64,000 bases of DNA, taken from positions 4,762,273 to 4,826,272 of the forward strand of contig CM020510.1 of assembly GCA_009823395.1 (NCBI GenBank), read 5' to 3'. A program made the translations under genes and the position numbers. Below the pieces are notes generated by a model. The model saw only the letters and a program-made list of their open reading frames with translations, ran no database searches and was not told the DNA's origin. Origin of the DNA: Thamnaconus septentrionalis. Its lineage: Eukaryota; Chordata; Actinopteri; Tetraodontiformes; Monacanthidae. Shown in pieces: positions 35,727-48,844 of this stretch. Position 1 is the stretch's first letter. The number at the start of each line of letters is the position of its first letter.

Positions 35727-35973
35727 ACCCTCCACTTTCTGCCCGCGAGGCATTACCAGGTTCCGATTAGATTGGAATGTGATCTTTAAGAGGCGCAATG
35801 TTTTGTGCATCGGCGCTACGGCTTGTGCGTCATCACTTCTGTCAAAAGGCAGCAACAACAAAAAAAAGTGACAAAGTTGCTTTCTTCAGAAATACTCTAT
35901 GATGATTTTATCTCTATTATGCATGTCGAATATTAAGTGTAGTTGCCTTATGTTAATCTGTAAGAATAATATG

Positions 35974-36350
35974 CAGTGGTGGAAATAAGTTTTTGGACAC
36001 CTTGTGCATTTGTGATGTGCTGTGTTGCTCGAAGAATCAGTCCGAAGTCTCCAGTTTACTGATATTTAACATTAACTACATGTTTATTAACTACGACTCA
36101 CGCTACATGCTACATGTGCTGCACTGTTTCATCTAGCTGAGAACTGGATGTTTCAGTTATTCCAACACATTCACACTACAGGAGTTAGTTTTCTCATTTC
36201 ATCTTACTAATAATATGTATACAAAGTAATTTGTTTGCATGCCTCTGATGCAGTCAAACATTTAGAAACACACAAAAACTCTAATATTTAAAGACAATAA
36301 TTGAGTAAAATGTTTCTCACGTGTCCAAAAACTTTTTCCCCATTACTGTA
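35974..36350. mobile_element. Tc1-like MITE (family B, copy 2)
   Basis: The terminal inverted repeats are CAGTGGTGGAAATAAGTTTT then TGGACACC on the left, and GTGTCCAAAAACTTTTTCCC then CATTACTGTA on the right. The interior is about 320 bp, AT-rich and non-coding. It shares an ordered set of words with 14481-14720. The structure fits a Tc1/mariner-derived MITE. Confidence 0.7.
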
Positions 36351-38777
36351 TAATCTAATGAATCGATACAAATCTATAGTGTCAAGGCCGTCTTGATTGT
36401 CAGGCGATGACACCTCACAGCCATCCGTCATGCGGCTTACGCACATTTTTTGATGGCCTCGATGAAAAGGTGACCTCAGACGGGCAGGCTGGGACAGGCC
36501 TCGCCGTGCGCCTCGCTGGCAGGGCGATTAAGACGTCATTGTGAGCTCCATCTCACCGAGATGTTTTGGAGTTTTTTTGAGGGGATCTTTCTCTGCACCG
36601 CAGCGTCATGTGATGTTTATCCACCGGATCAAATGCGTTCCCCATCAATCAGTGGTGCAGTGCAGCCCTGCAAACCATTGAATGGGCAAAAAAGAAAAAG
36701 AAAATGACAGGTGGTTTTAGGAGGTGTGACCGAGGTGCAAACAGCCAGAGAGAGGGGAGAGAGAGGGAGAGAGAGAGAATTAATTTCAATGTTTTTTGTT
36801 TCACCTGGAGGCATCAGTCACGGTCCCACATGACAGCCAGAAAGCCCTCATGTGGACTGGAGAGCTGGAAAACAACGACTATTTGTCTTGATGAAGCAGC
36901 GGCCAATGACGGAGGGCTTTGCAGCGTTCAAGGATGACGCGCAGACATAGCGTAGTCATTTTTTCTTTTATAAACCCATTTTGTCGACAGATAGATGGCT
37001 GCGCAAACAGGTTACAGTGAGGACTTAGTCCCTCTCAACACACCTATTAATCACCATCATCATCATCATCATCATCGTCGCCACTACCGCCGCTGTAACG
37101 CTGAAGAATTTCACAGTGTGAAAAGTTTGCAGCTCCTTTCTGACGTCGCATCACAAGAATTCAACAATAAAAAAAATGACCGTTTCAAAGAATTGAGGAT
37201 ATGGACGAGCACGTTTCTCCAGTTTTTTTTTTTAATATTCTTGTCAGTTTATTGCTGGATTTCGACCAGGCTCACGTTCGAAGCCGGGTCTCTTGCAAGA
37301 GGACGTAGAGCAGCGAAAACTCACGACGTATCTGGCGAGATCGGAAGAACTTGCATCTCTGGTTTTTGACTTTTAATTTTTACGCTGCGAGTCTTTTTCG
37401 TCGTTTTGCCGCTTGGACGACAGACTCAATACTGCCCCCCGCTGGGTTTCTGAGTGGCACTGCTCCGTCACATTTCAGGATTTGCATGTTCTGCAAAACT
37501 GTGGACAAGACGACCGCGACTGTCATACAAATTTCCGCGCCGGTATTTTGTGGAAGGTGTCAGCAAGACTGGATGCTGAATGCTGTGCACAACAGTGACT
37601 CGAGTGTGTATGGGGTGGGGGGTGGGGGGCTGGACTCCTTTGAGCTACAAGAATGTCGGACAAATATTTTTCTTAGAATGATCATATTCTTGCAGAACTC
37701 TCGGCCTGATTGACACTCACTTTTCCTCCTCCCCTCCCCCCTTCCCCCCTCCCCATCCTCCCACTCCTCCCCCCTCCTCCTGAAGACACTGTACATGTCT
37801 AGTATCTGCCTCGGGGGGCAGAGGGTTCGAGGAAAAGGAAGCGCGAGCAGCAGCAGCTATTCATAACGGCTCAGAGACAGGAGCTCTTCCTCCAGGCCTC
37901 GGCCGCTGAGAGACTTACTGCCACTGACTGATTGTGGGGGGGGTCGTCTCTCAGCGACTCGACTCCCTCCCGCCGAGGAAAACTCACAACTCACCATTCA
38001 GCCGAGATGCTGCACACAACCTCATGTCAGCCGCTAGGCCGCCCGCCGTCTGTGAGGACAGCTTCGAGAGAGGGAGGACAGAGCGTCCGTCCGTCAGCAG
38101 GGGGAGTCAGACACGCTGACCAGCGAGCAGTCACACAGGCTGCAGATAAGAATAACCACCACCACAACAATAATAATAGTAATAGTAATAGTAATAATGA
38201 TGGTGAAAAAAAATGGGAGAAAGGAAGGCAGAGAGGCGATTGGCCAGCAGCCAAGCCGTGTCTGGCGAGCATCCAGCGGCGATGATGTAATAGACGGTCG
38301 GTTAAGTGGAGCAGCGAGCTGCAGGCCTCGGAAGGACACCTTGGTTCTTCTCTAGTGGGGGGAGTTTGGGGGTTTTTGTGGCAGGTGAAACTGAACAATC
38401 GCTGGATTCTTGTTCTAGTTCGGCCCTCGAGACATCTCGGAGGAGCCGGGAGAAAAAAAACAAATCCTGTTCTTCACGGCAAACACTCACACACCTGGGT
38501 TTGTCTCGGCTTCAACCCCGAGCATAGAGTGAAACATAAATAAGACGACTACTCGGCAAAGAAACGAAGGAATCAATCCATGTTAGGACCTGGAGCCCCC
38601 AGCAGACCGGCCATTCGGATAAAAAACAATTTAGGATTATTTTGATTTTTTTTTTTCAATTTGAAAACTTTTTTTTTTCAGTTTTTCCTGCTTGGTGTCA
38701 CTTTCTCACAATGACTCAGCGGCGCACCTCATCCCAACTTCATCCCCTCCACCGGTAATTTTCTTCGATTTTAATAG

Positions 38778-38830
38778 CTGGGTTCCCATTACAGGTTTGC
38801 GCAAAACTCAGGCAATATATTTGAAAAGGC
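38778..38830. mobile_element. Family C dispersed repeat, end fragment (copy 2)
   Basis: GGTTCCCATTACAGGTTTGC, GCAAAACTC and CAATATATTTG repeat the end of the element at 48845-49250 and the inverted end of 24228-24420. The other boundary is not resolved. Confidence 0.4.
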
Positions 38831-39509
38831 AATAAAAATAAATTGCCCTAAGGACTGTGTTCTCATTGTGTGATGTCTTGCGGCAAAAAAACAAACAAAA
38901 TAGAGAACAGGTTTTCTCATGGTGTGTGAAGACGGTGGATGTCCTGACTGTGTGAAGCAACGTTCTACTGTGATAACTGCACTCACCACCAAAATCAGTG
39001 CTAATGCTGGACAGGTAAGAGCCCTCACAATGTATTCACTCATTCAATAGTTTATTTGTTTATCTTCTTGCACCCTGCATCGTCCAAACCAACTGTATAT
39101 CACCACCGGGTGTCGCTACAACCAGGGTATCTGAGAGCATCTGCAGCGTGTAGCCTAGCAAATAAAAAAAATAAATAAAGAAAATAACGATTCCTCACTC
39201 TGTCAGCGGCTCCATTAATCACCACGGCGCTGTTGCACAAATATGATTCTCATCTTTGACCCTTGAATGACATAACAGCATTTCTTGCAGGAGCACGCAG
39301 CGCTAAAAACTGAACAAAAATGTTTGTGCAGTTTCTGATTCATGCTACACCCGAGCCAGCCGGGCACTGGTGAGCTAAACAACAGGTTGACAGCGACGCT
39401 GAATTACACAGTGCACATCAAAGAAGTTGCACTGCAGGAACTGTTTATACAGCAGCCACGAATTGTGTGATTGCAGGGTTTCAACGGTACCAGGAAGCTC
39501 TGAATGGGA

Positions 39510-39557
<48 letters not shown>

Positions 39558-39985
39558 ACAGTGATTGAAGGCAAAAATAACCACAATTGCCAAATGACAC
39601 GGGAGGCTAAATGAAGGTGTCAGGGTCGGGTTTCAAATCTCCTACATAAACAGGCAAATCTTGCCAAGAGCGTTCAGGAATTATTAAAAAAAAATGAAAA
39701 GAAATGCAAAACACGTGCAAACGCACTCAAGCGGAAGAAAACTTCAAATTATCCCAACAAAGCATTTTCAAAAGTCTCGTGTTCTACACATTTGTACTTT
39801 CCAACAGAAGGTTTGACTGCATGGCGGCACGCGTGACTGTAAGGAGGCTGGGGGCGGAGCCAAACCCAGGAGAGCTTTAATGCACTTGTGGCTGAAAAAC
39901 GAAACACTGTCACGCTGCGGATGTGTTCTTCAGCCTCAGTGGGCTTTGAGTCCCTACCCTAACCCTGACCCTTATATATATATAT

Positions 39986-40193
39986 TTTACATGAAGGTTG
40001 GCTATTCAGGATCATCTAAAATATAAAACTTGTTTGAGTTATTTCACACTTTTCTGTTTCATACATCTTCCATATGTGTTCATTCATAGCTTTGATGCCT
40101 TGACTGACAATCTACAATGTAAATAGTCATGAAAATGAAAGAAAAACCATTACATCAGAAGTATGTGTCCAAACTTTTGACTGGTAGTGTATG
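39986..40193 (+). mobile_element. Tc1-like element fragment (family A, copy 3)
   Basis: Runs through 'gaaggttggctatt', 'ttttgatgcc'-like 'tttgatgccttgac', 'tagtcatgaaaatgaaag' and ends GTGTCCAAACTTTTGACTGG then TAGTGTATG. This is the terminal inverted repeat of a common fish Tc1-like family. The 5' half and transposase are absent. Confidence 0.65.
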
Positions 40194-40889
40194 TCACAAT
40201 GACCTTTGTGACATCACAATGGGCCGACTTCCTGAACTGCAGGAGTGAAAAAAGAGAGAGAAAAAAGGAAGAAAACGCTTGGACTTTCTCTCCCTAATAG
40301 AACTAAAATGCAAATTGAATGTTAAATGTTATTTATAAAAAACAAAAAAAAACTTCCCTCATACATTCTATTTATTTACTTCACACACATGAAAACGGTT
40401 GGATGGGAAGCAGCTCGTTCTAAACGACTCGCCAGGCAGCGGCATGTCATCAGCGCGACGACTGACGAGCCGCGAACAATAAGTGATTGTTTTGAATCCT
40501 TCGGCAGCCCCGGAGTGGCTGTCAAATACCAGAGTGGTAGAGTCAGTCGCTCGCCTCCGCTCTGTTAGCAAACAGCCCCAGTTACTAGGAAACACTCAAA
40601 ATGACGTTTGACTCATAAATAACACCGCCATGGGCTTTAGTGTCAGCCGGCAGCGGTGCCAGGTAGGCCGGTGTTACAGGTCCTCCGCCACCGCTGCCAC
40701 TGCCACCGCCGCAGCCTTCACCCCGCCGATGTTAACGTCCCGCATGGGGAAACATTATCGGCTGAGTCCCGAGGCCAAACAGAGCGAAGGGACGAGAGGT
40801 CTGCCAGGACGTGCGCGGCAAAGCCAGCAACATCCGACCCAAAAATTACACTACGGCGCGCCCGCTAGGTCAGGACGCGGTGCCGCTAG

Positions 40890-40945
40890 AGAAATTTTTA
40901 CAAATATTGCTTTTATTTGGTGAAAAACTGCCATGGAAACGCAGC
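40890..40945. mobile_element. Family C dispersed repeat, end fragment (copy 3)
   Basis: ACAAATATTGCTTTTATTTG, GTGAAAAACTGCCATGGAAA matches the right end of 24228-24420. Only one end is present. Confidence 0.4.
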
Positions 40946-41487
40946 GATGAAAAGGTCGTTGGGGTCAGAGGGCGGCAGACACTAGCGGGTTGTCATCGCA
41001 GAGCGAGTGTTTACGGCCAACTGTAATCTTTTCGGTTTAGCTGCACGACTGAGAGGACAAACTCAGAGGGGAACGAGGCGTGAGGCGAGCTAACTAGCTA
41101 ACAGCAGCAGAGACAGTCGCCTCGTCTCCCATGTTGTCTCGTGTTTCAGCTAGAAAGAACTTTAATGACAGTTTCAAGCATTTACAAGCTCAAAAACCAC
41201 AACGGTCACGATGCAGTAAAAATAAATAATATATAAATAAAAAATGTGTTTCATTTATGATTTTTTTTTTATTTGAGAGCAAAAACCCCAATTTATTAGA
41301 CAGATTTCTTCCGGCAGGTTTTGCACGTTTAAATTTTTGTGAGCTTTCTTTTCCCCCTCTTTTTCCCGCCGCCGTAACAAATGTGTGACATCAGCCCGAA
41401 CATAAGGCACAATGTATAAAAATCCCTCTGGGAACTCAAATTGACTTTGAGTTCATGAAAAAGCCAGCGTGAGCCAAGACGGATTTT

Positions 41488-41492
<5 letters not shown>

Positions 41493-41523
<31 letters not shown>
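41493..41523. repeat. (GT)n microsatellite
   Basis: About 15 GT units. Confidence 0.93.
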
Positions 41524-41526
<3 letters not shown>

Positions 41527-41915
41527 GTCCTTGGTGCCAGGGGTTTGGCGGCGTATTAAGCCATTCCGCCTCACTGTCACTTTTGCAATTACCCGTCCGT
41601 GGAGGGGAAATGGGACGGAAATCCTCGCGAAGGGAGATGAAAGGGCTGAGCTCGGCATCAGAGGGACTGACCCGGGAGCCCGGGACCGGCCTTTTTAGCC
41701 CGGCAGTGGTCTCATGTTCAACTACCCCCCACCCCACCTCACCTCACCCTACCCTACCTCGACCCCCTCCCCCTCTGCCAGCCCCCCTGTCTTCTCTCAG
41801 CGGACCGCCAGCTAGTGGCCACCGTCAGCTAGTGGCTGCTGTGATCTAACAGCCATAAAGTGCCAAAAGGAAACTTATGGGCCGCCTTTGGCAGGGCGCT
41901 GGAAGCCTATACAAC

Positions 41916-41930
41916 ACAATGGATCATTGT
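41916..41930. promoter_or_regulatory. Inverted SOX-like site pair
   Basis: ACAATGGATCATTGT contains ACAAT and ATTGT arms facing each other across 5 bp, in repeat-free sequence (41850-41950). SOXE proteins bind inverted pairs of such cores as dimers. The assignment rests on motif geometry alone. Confidence 0.3.
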
Positions 41931-42132
41931 TATGGAAGGGATGATGTCATGAGTGTGCTTGCTGCTGCTGCTGCTGCTGTTGCTCTTCATTTTTTTTTTT
42001 TTTAAAGATGAAAAAACATGGTCCTTTTTTATGCATCCGTGCGTATCTTTGATGATGTCACGTCTGTTTTTTTGTCTTCCTCCCAACAGAGTTTTTGCAC
42101 AAATCAACCGCCGATGGTTTCATGTCAAAGTA

Positions 42133-42155
42133 GATTATTATAATATATATATGTG

Positions 42156-42193
<38 letters not shown>

Positions 42194-42282
42194 ATGCATA
42201 TATATATACATATATATACATATACATATATATACATACATATACATATACATACACATAATATATATACATACATATACAT

Positions 42283-42325
<43 letters not shown>

Positions 42326-42440
42326 TATACATAGGTACATACATACAGACACACACATATATATACACGCACATATCAATACAAACTCACAAATATATAT
42401 ATACACAAATACACACATGCACACATATATGAGTGTGTGT
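42133..42440. repeat. Complex (TA)n/(CA)n/(TATACA)n low-complexity block
   Basis: About 300 bp of alternating purine-pyrimidine dinucleotides (TATATA, CACACA, CATATA, CATACA) with only brief interruptions. It contains several self-complementary TA runs. Tyr/Ile/His/Thr-rich frames on both strands are artefacts of this composition. Confidence 0.92.
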
Positions 42441-43805
42441 GTATTTAGCATGTGTACGGCAGGAGAAACACATGCCAAAGCACTTGTAAGCCGCCTCTGC
42501 TGGATGTTCTGAATCGAGGGCTGTTTAATTGCCATTTAATGACACGATGTGGGATTTTACAATTATTTAAAACACGTAAACAAGCCCACAGCCTGTTGCG
42601 ACAACATGGAGCACACCCAGCAGCTGACTGACGGGCGTTGACGGTCGTTCAGTCCTGACATTTTGAGAAACACGGCGCTTGCTCATTAAAAGACTCGTTG
42701 CGGTCCAAGTCGTAAAACACCACCACAGCCGAATAAACATATTTGCGAGAGCAATGACACGGAAATTGTTGACCTCCAAATGAAAAACAGTCAGACTTTT
42801 GTAGAATTTGTTCCTGAAAGCAAAGCTTTGACACCCCACAGCTTCCTTGTCTTCTCACATGTTGAGAGGGCGCCTTGCCAGATTACGCCACATTTGAAAC
42901 ACAAACACAGTTTGGCAGCGCCAGTCAAACAATTAAAGAACGGCTTACAATCCCCGTCGCCTTATCGCCGCCGCAGATCACGGCGCGGTCCTTGTCAACG
43001 CTCACGCAAGACTCTGGCACGGTGCCTCCGCGCAGCCTGCAACTATGTGCGCATAATAATTCACCCGTGGGATTATTGGGCAGGTAGTAATTAAGAGGAA
43101 TGGCCGTAAATCTTTTTCTTTCCTTCAACGAACTTCATATAAGAAGCATCGCGCGCAAAAAGGTAAAGAGGTTTTCCTGCCCCTGCTGAACGCAGTAAAT
43201 TACGCACGATGGGTGCGTCGTTGCGTGTCGGCGTTGGATGAAGTTTGTTTAGAGGAACCATCGACTGTTCGTTAAAAACAATTTGAAAATCATTTTTCTG
43301 TTATAGTTATGATTCCAATTATTCCAAAAATATTAATGGAGGTGACTATTTGCAGGTACACCTTCAACTTAAACTGTACCAGAGACATGAGTACAACAAC
43401 ATAAACCGCAACATATGTATGTAAAAGATAAAGGAAATGAATGACAGTTTAAAAAAAAAAAAATGGCTTAGAGTAAAAATACTTAAGCTTTGATACTTTC
43501 ATATAAATACCTAAGCTTTGATGGATTTTTATGAATAATGCACGTCTGTATGCTCGTTCTGTCCACTGACAGGAGCGCTCTGCCACCTGACAGCGCAGGA
43601 GCTGCGTTAACGGCAACGTCTGAATTTGAGTTTTGCGACAGCTGACGTGATGCACATGTGAGGTTCCTATCGGACAATCGATGTATTGAGATAATGCACG
43701 CCGCAGCCACACCGTCTCCCTCGCTCTCTTTTTTTTGGCACCGACTTTATAGACAGCGCCCCCCTCCCCCGACTTCATGTGTAACCAAAGAAGACAGAAT
43801 CATAC

Positions 43806-43836
<31 letters not shown>

Positions 43837-43894
43837 CTCTCTGTGTGCCATCCCATCGGTCCCCAGCCTCGGTCCACCAGTCGGACCGGCCCAG

Positions 43895-43936
43895 CCGCCC
43901 GCCCGCCCGCCCGTCCGTCCGTCCGTCCGTCCGTCC
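43895..43936. repeat. (CCCG)n then (CCGT)n tetranucleotide repeat
   Basis: About four CCCG units pass directly into six CCGT units; a single-base change spread along the array would explain the switch. Confidence 0.9.
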
Positions 43937-46015
43937 ACTCGCCCGCCCCGCAGCCACCCTGCGCTCCGTCACCCTGGCGTCGCGCGGCATTCTTTCCCAC
44001 AGGCAGCCACATAGTTGCAGCGTCTCCTCATGCGAGGGGGCCTGGGACCCTGCAACAGGCGGCGGGCACTTCAAACGCCGGCCGGCCCACAGCTGCAGCC
44101 TGTCGCTCCGGCAGCCAGCCCCAGTTTGTAATCATTATTAAAGGCTTGACCTCGGAGGCATCTCTGCCGCTGTTCACACCCCCTTCCCAGCCCTGATAAC
44201 GCTGCACGGGGCTCCTCTCAAGGCCGCTCCGGTTACCCATCATGCCCGCCGGCGGCGGCCATTGTTTCATGCCGCCGCCGCTCTGCTGCGAGCATTAAGT
44301 GGTCGCTTCGAAAGGGGGCCTTTCTATTTTTTTTTTGCCTGCCACGTTCCATGTGCGATAGGTGGTTTTTTGTTTTTTTTTCCAGGTCTAAGTGACAAAC
44401 TGTTAACGTTGGCTGCAAGTGTTAGACTGAAACATGGCTGAAGTGGGGGAAATAATTAAGGTGATGTGGTGTCTGGTGACCAAAAACTGCAAAAACTCAA
44501 TCAACTCACCCTGAAAGATCTAAAACTTCTCTAAAAATCAACTTCACACACTTACAAGGTCAAATAACCAAAGGAGGAAGTACAGCTGCTGCACTTAATA
44601 GTTTATGAATTTGATTGTGCAATTAAAGTTGCTACAACTTTTATTTTTATTAGAGATGTTGTTGTGTGTTTTTTACAGTTTAGTCGACTCAAAAAGCATT
44701 TGTATAGAAAATTGAATTTGTATTTTAAACACTGCAAGCTGCATTTACTGAAGACACGTCATGCAATGCTACTTCATTCCAGGTAAATAAATTCAAACGC
44801 TCTCATTTGTTGTCATTATTGTTGCATTTAACCAAATGTAAAAACAACAACAAGAACAACAACAATGCCCACCTGGTAACAGCATACATAAAATAAAAGT
44901 TGGCCCAACTGCTCCCTAAATATCAGTGCTTCAAAATTACAAACACAACACAAAGCCCCTCCTCTTTCCAGGCTGCCATAATAATTATTAGCACCGTGTT
45001 AGCGCCGTTGCAATAAAAGGAAGAATTTATTAGTTGCCCTCTGCAGCCCTTCGTCACTGTTTCCCTGCACCCTGAATCAGTGGGACACGATGCGTCGGCC
45101 GCTGCCTCCAGCAGCTTTATGGGCATTTCTCTCTCTCACTTCAGCAACCTGTTGATGAGCGGCTTCACCTCCGCCGTCGTAAAAAAAACAACAAAAAAAA
45201 ACAAAAAACGGGTTTTTAGCAATGTAGGGCGTCGCGGCAGGCAAAAGGTCAACGAGGCCAAGCCCTCATTTCTCAACACCTCTTTTGAGATCGTAAACAA
45301 CGGCATTAAAAAAAGAGAATAAAATAAATAAAAGTCTAAGGGGAAAAAACAGCGCCGGCGCATCCGTGATGGCGTGACTTGATCGGCGCTAATAACAATC
45401 ATTAGCGCTATAATGCACAATGCTCTAATACGTCTGCAACGCTGAAAACCTGCGGCCAGATGTCGATGCCCTCGTCGCCCGCCACCCTCCCCTCCCGGCA
45501 TCCACTCCTCGTGGCCTTTGTTGACGTAATGCGGCGAGAAAAAAAAACAAGAACAACAGCAGGTGTTTAATAATGGCAGGGGTGCCAAAAAAAAGAAAAA
45601 AAGGAGGTGGGCGTGGCCTCGGCCAGGTGTGCTGCATCGGGGCAAGATATAACCCCGTCATTAAAGATTCCACACGCGGCGGCGGCGGCCGGCCGACCTG
45701 CAATCAGCCGTCACGATAAGTCAGCGCTTTAATTGGGGCTTTACGGAATCGCCCCGCAGACGCTTGGCTGCCGTCGATCCCGGGCGTTTTCCCGGGGCCG
45801 CTGCTGCTGCTGCTGCACAAGGCAGTAAATCTTCTCTCATGACAGCTTAGTGGCAAATAAGCAGCAGGGTGTGAGGGGGGGCGAAAAACACGGCGTTGAC
45901 GACGGAGGCGTGTTTGGCAGGACTCGCTGCTGAACCAGGAAGTGGGGCTGCAAAGAGAAGCCTGTACGACCCCAATCCTCAAGCTGCGGCTAACAGGGTG
46001 TTGCGTCATCTCAGT

Positions 46016-46272
46016 CAGTGGTTCTCAACTGGTGGAACCCACATTTCTTTCCTTGTCATGAAGTCGCGACCAAAATATTTACTCTACAAAAATGAAAACG
46101 CTAGCCCACTTTCGATCATGTCTAGTCAATAAATTATTGAAATTACTGAATTGAATTGTGTGTTCTGCAAAAATATATGGATTTTAAAGTCCCTTTAAAA
46201 AAATTCTGCAATTCAATCAAAACAGCTCTGCAACCCTCTTTTGGGCCACAACCCAACAAGCTGAGAAACGTA
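46016..46272. mobile_element. hAT-like MITE
   Basis: The left end CAGTGGTTCTCAACTGGTGG is the typical terminus of Charlie-type hAT elements. The right end GGGCCACAACCCAACAAGCT then GAGAAAC is its degenerate inverted counterpart. The interior of about 200 bp is AT-rich and non-coding. A clear 8-bp target duplication was not found. Confidence 0.65.
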
Positions 46273-46346
46273 AATCTAAATGTTACCAACATTAGAAGCT
46301 GACACTTAGATTAAATCATTTTGAGATAATTATTTTACGCTGAGAT

Positions 46347-46467
<121 letters not shown>

Positions 46468-48189
46468 CTGTTGTCTCTTGCAAGCATTGCATCACGTGCA
46501 CCTGCGCGATACCAAGTGATTTCTGAAAACAGTACCATGTGTGTCCACTCGGCCCAGTGAACCCAGGTCTCTCAGACGGATCTTTCATTCACAGACAGTC
46601 GATGTGTAGAATGATAAAAAAGGTGCTGGAAACGCAATACAATACTCGAATACGGCGAATGAAGACACATTAGTCGCGGCTACAAACTGTTGTATCATTC
46701 CGCCGCTAATGCGCAACTGGCAGACGCCCTGAGCAAAAGTCCCTCTTAATGGAATATCGGATGTCGGGTCGTCCGTCGTCGGGAGATTAAGGAGCGAAAC
46801 TTTTGCAGCGAGCGCCCGCGGCTCTGAGTCCCGGCCACCTTTGACCTCCTGCTTTATTTAAAACATGTGAGCAGCCGCCTCCTCCTCCTTCTTCTCTTTC
46901 TCTTTCTCTTCAGCAGCATAAAATCATTGTCTTAAGTGTGAACAAACCGGTTCCCCCGACTTAACGGAACGGACATGACTGCGGCATCGCGCCGATTTCC
47001 CACGTTCTCTTCCAACTCTGCGCCTCGGACCGCAACAATACAGCGGAAACTCAGATAACGACTTCCCAAAAAGACGGTGAAAACATTTTCAAGAATGGCA
47101 ACAATTTGTTACCGGAGGTGAAAAGGAAGAAGATGCGCAGAGCGAGCAGCTGTGTTTACATTGGAGCCTCGTGGTCACGTTGATGATGTTGTTTATCACT
47201 CACTCTGATCGGGCGAGAGATACTTTCTGCGGGTTTCTCTTTTCAGGAAATGACACACGACGCCTGTTTGGAGCTTTACAGGCCCGATGATTTACAAAAG
47301 CATTTTTCTGCACCGAAACTCAATCCATTAAAATAATTACGTGAAGTGGAAATATTCACGCTAATGTCATGAAACCTGGTTGGCTGCCAGTTCTGGGGTC
47401 TAAATCATCTACACACAAGGGAAAGAAACAAACAGAGACGCAGATGATTCAACGCAACGAGTTGCTGTGTGTCACCGCAATAAAGACACAACAGCAACAT
47501 TCAGGAGGGTGAAGAAATCACTCCTCGCAGCTCACGGAGTGACGCCTGCGGACAGATGGAAGAGCCGCTGGCTGACCCCCGCCCCCCTCCCCGACCTCCC
47601 CGCCCGCCATACTCTTCGCCTCCTCCTCCACCTTTCACCTCCTGTTGTGTTGACTTGTTTATTTTTGGGTTTCCACACAATCGAGAGAGCCCCGGGAGTG
47701 CGGAGGAGAGAGACAGACATAATATGATGGCGGCGGCCGCTTTGCTTTGTGTGAGAGTGACAGCGCGGGACAGGACCCCCCAGGCGTGCTGCAGGATGCC
47801 AGGAATGGCTCCGCGGTCCCAGCGGCACGAGTCTCCAACACTTAACAAGCAGCCTTGCAGTTGTCCCCGGCCTTGACCTCCGTCTAGCCGCCGGGCAAAT
47901 ATGGAGCGAAGACAAGAAGAGGAGGAGGATGGGGAGGAGGAGGAGGGACGGAGGCCTCGGGGACGTGTACGAACACCGCAGGGAAGAAGAATATTTCACC
48001 GTGGTCTTTTTTCCACGACGTTGCGTGGAGCTTTCTTTTTTGTGCCCCTCTAATTGGACAACGTCAATCAATTGGTCCTCAGCCAGCGGAGGCCAAGAGG
48101 CCCTGCAAGCGTCTGCCCACCGGCCAGCTCTCCGACCCCGGACCAGCTGGCTCTCAACTCTCGGTCAGCCGCAAGAAATCACCGCTCAA

Positions 48190-48570
48190 CTGCGTCCATC
48201 AGGGCGGCGCTAATATTCCGTCGCACCGGCCGACTTAATTACCTCGGAGAGCAGCGACCGCCGCAAAGTGTATCGGCTCTTGCTCCCCGACACGCACCAT
48301 TCATTTATACTCCATTGGGGACCAACCAGGGCAAGGGGGACCTGGTGGGGGGCACCTTTAGGCTCCTACATACCACATAGAAGGGACACTGGCAGGGAGG
48401 GTGGGGGATTGGTATCAGAAATCAGGGACAATGGCAACAACTGCGCATCCAATTTAGCTCCTTGTTTATCACAAGTCTGAAACCGGATCTGCCGCACAAT
48501 GCAGAGGGCGCACAATGGAAGGGCGACGGGGGAGCTATTGTTTTTCAAGCTAATTAGCCTGCGGCCGTGC
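48190..48570. promoter_or_regulatory. Candidate conserved regulatory block
   Basis: Nearly 400 bp without simple repeats. It contains 'cgacttaattacctcgg', 'ctccttgtttatcac', 'gctattgtttttc' and 'agctaattagcctg', that is, homeodomain, forkhead-like and SOX-like cores. This is a candidate only; no conservation evidence is available here. Confidence 0.3.
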
Positions 48571-48844
48571 CCCCCAATCCTCCGAAGTGCCCTGTCCGGG
48601 AAGTTTAACGTGGCTAAAAGCGGCGCACGTCCATGGTAGCGCCAAAAACGGGCCTTACAAGTCGAAGGTATTCGGGGATCCGTTACACGATGGCCTAGTT
48701 ATCTGCTCATTACAATACTCTGGTGAACGACGGGCAGCACTTTGGGAACTAAATGTACGTACACATACACAACAGCTGTTTTTCTTTTTTTTTTTTTTTT
48801 TTTTTATTCAAAGTGGAACGTTACGTTGTGTCGATAACTAGCTG

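Larger units (their letters stand above)
34753..42130. other. Gene-free BARX2 downstream flank, part 3
   Basis: No gene is recognised. It contains (GT)n 35493-35533, (CTG)n 35680-35726, Tc1-like elements (35974-36350, 39986-40193), family C repeat copies (38778-38830, 40890-40945), (CAT)n 37051-37075, (CT)n/(CA)n 39510-39560 and (GT)n 41493-41523. Candidate regulatory sequence lies around 41850-41950. Other stretches show no recognisable structure. Confidence 0.55.

Noticed and set aside
39955..39975. CCCTAACCCT-like word resembling telomere repeat
   Set aside because: Only about two units, followed by a diverged one; it lies next to a Tc1-like fragment and is not an interstitial telomere array.
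42058..42535. Tyr/Ile/His/Thr-rich frames on both strands
   Set aside because: They are produced by the alternating TA/CA low-complexity block and have no complexity of their own.
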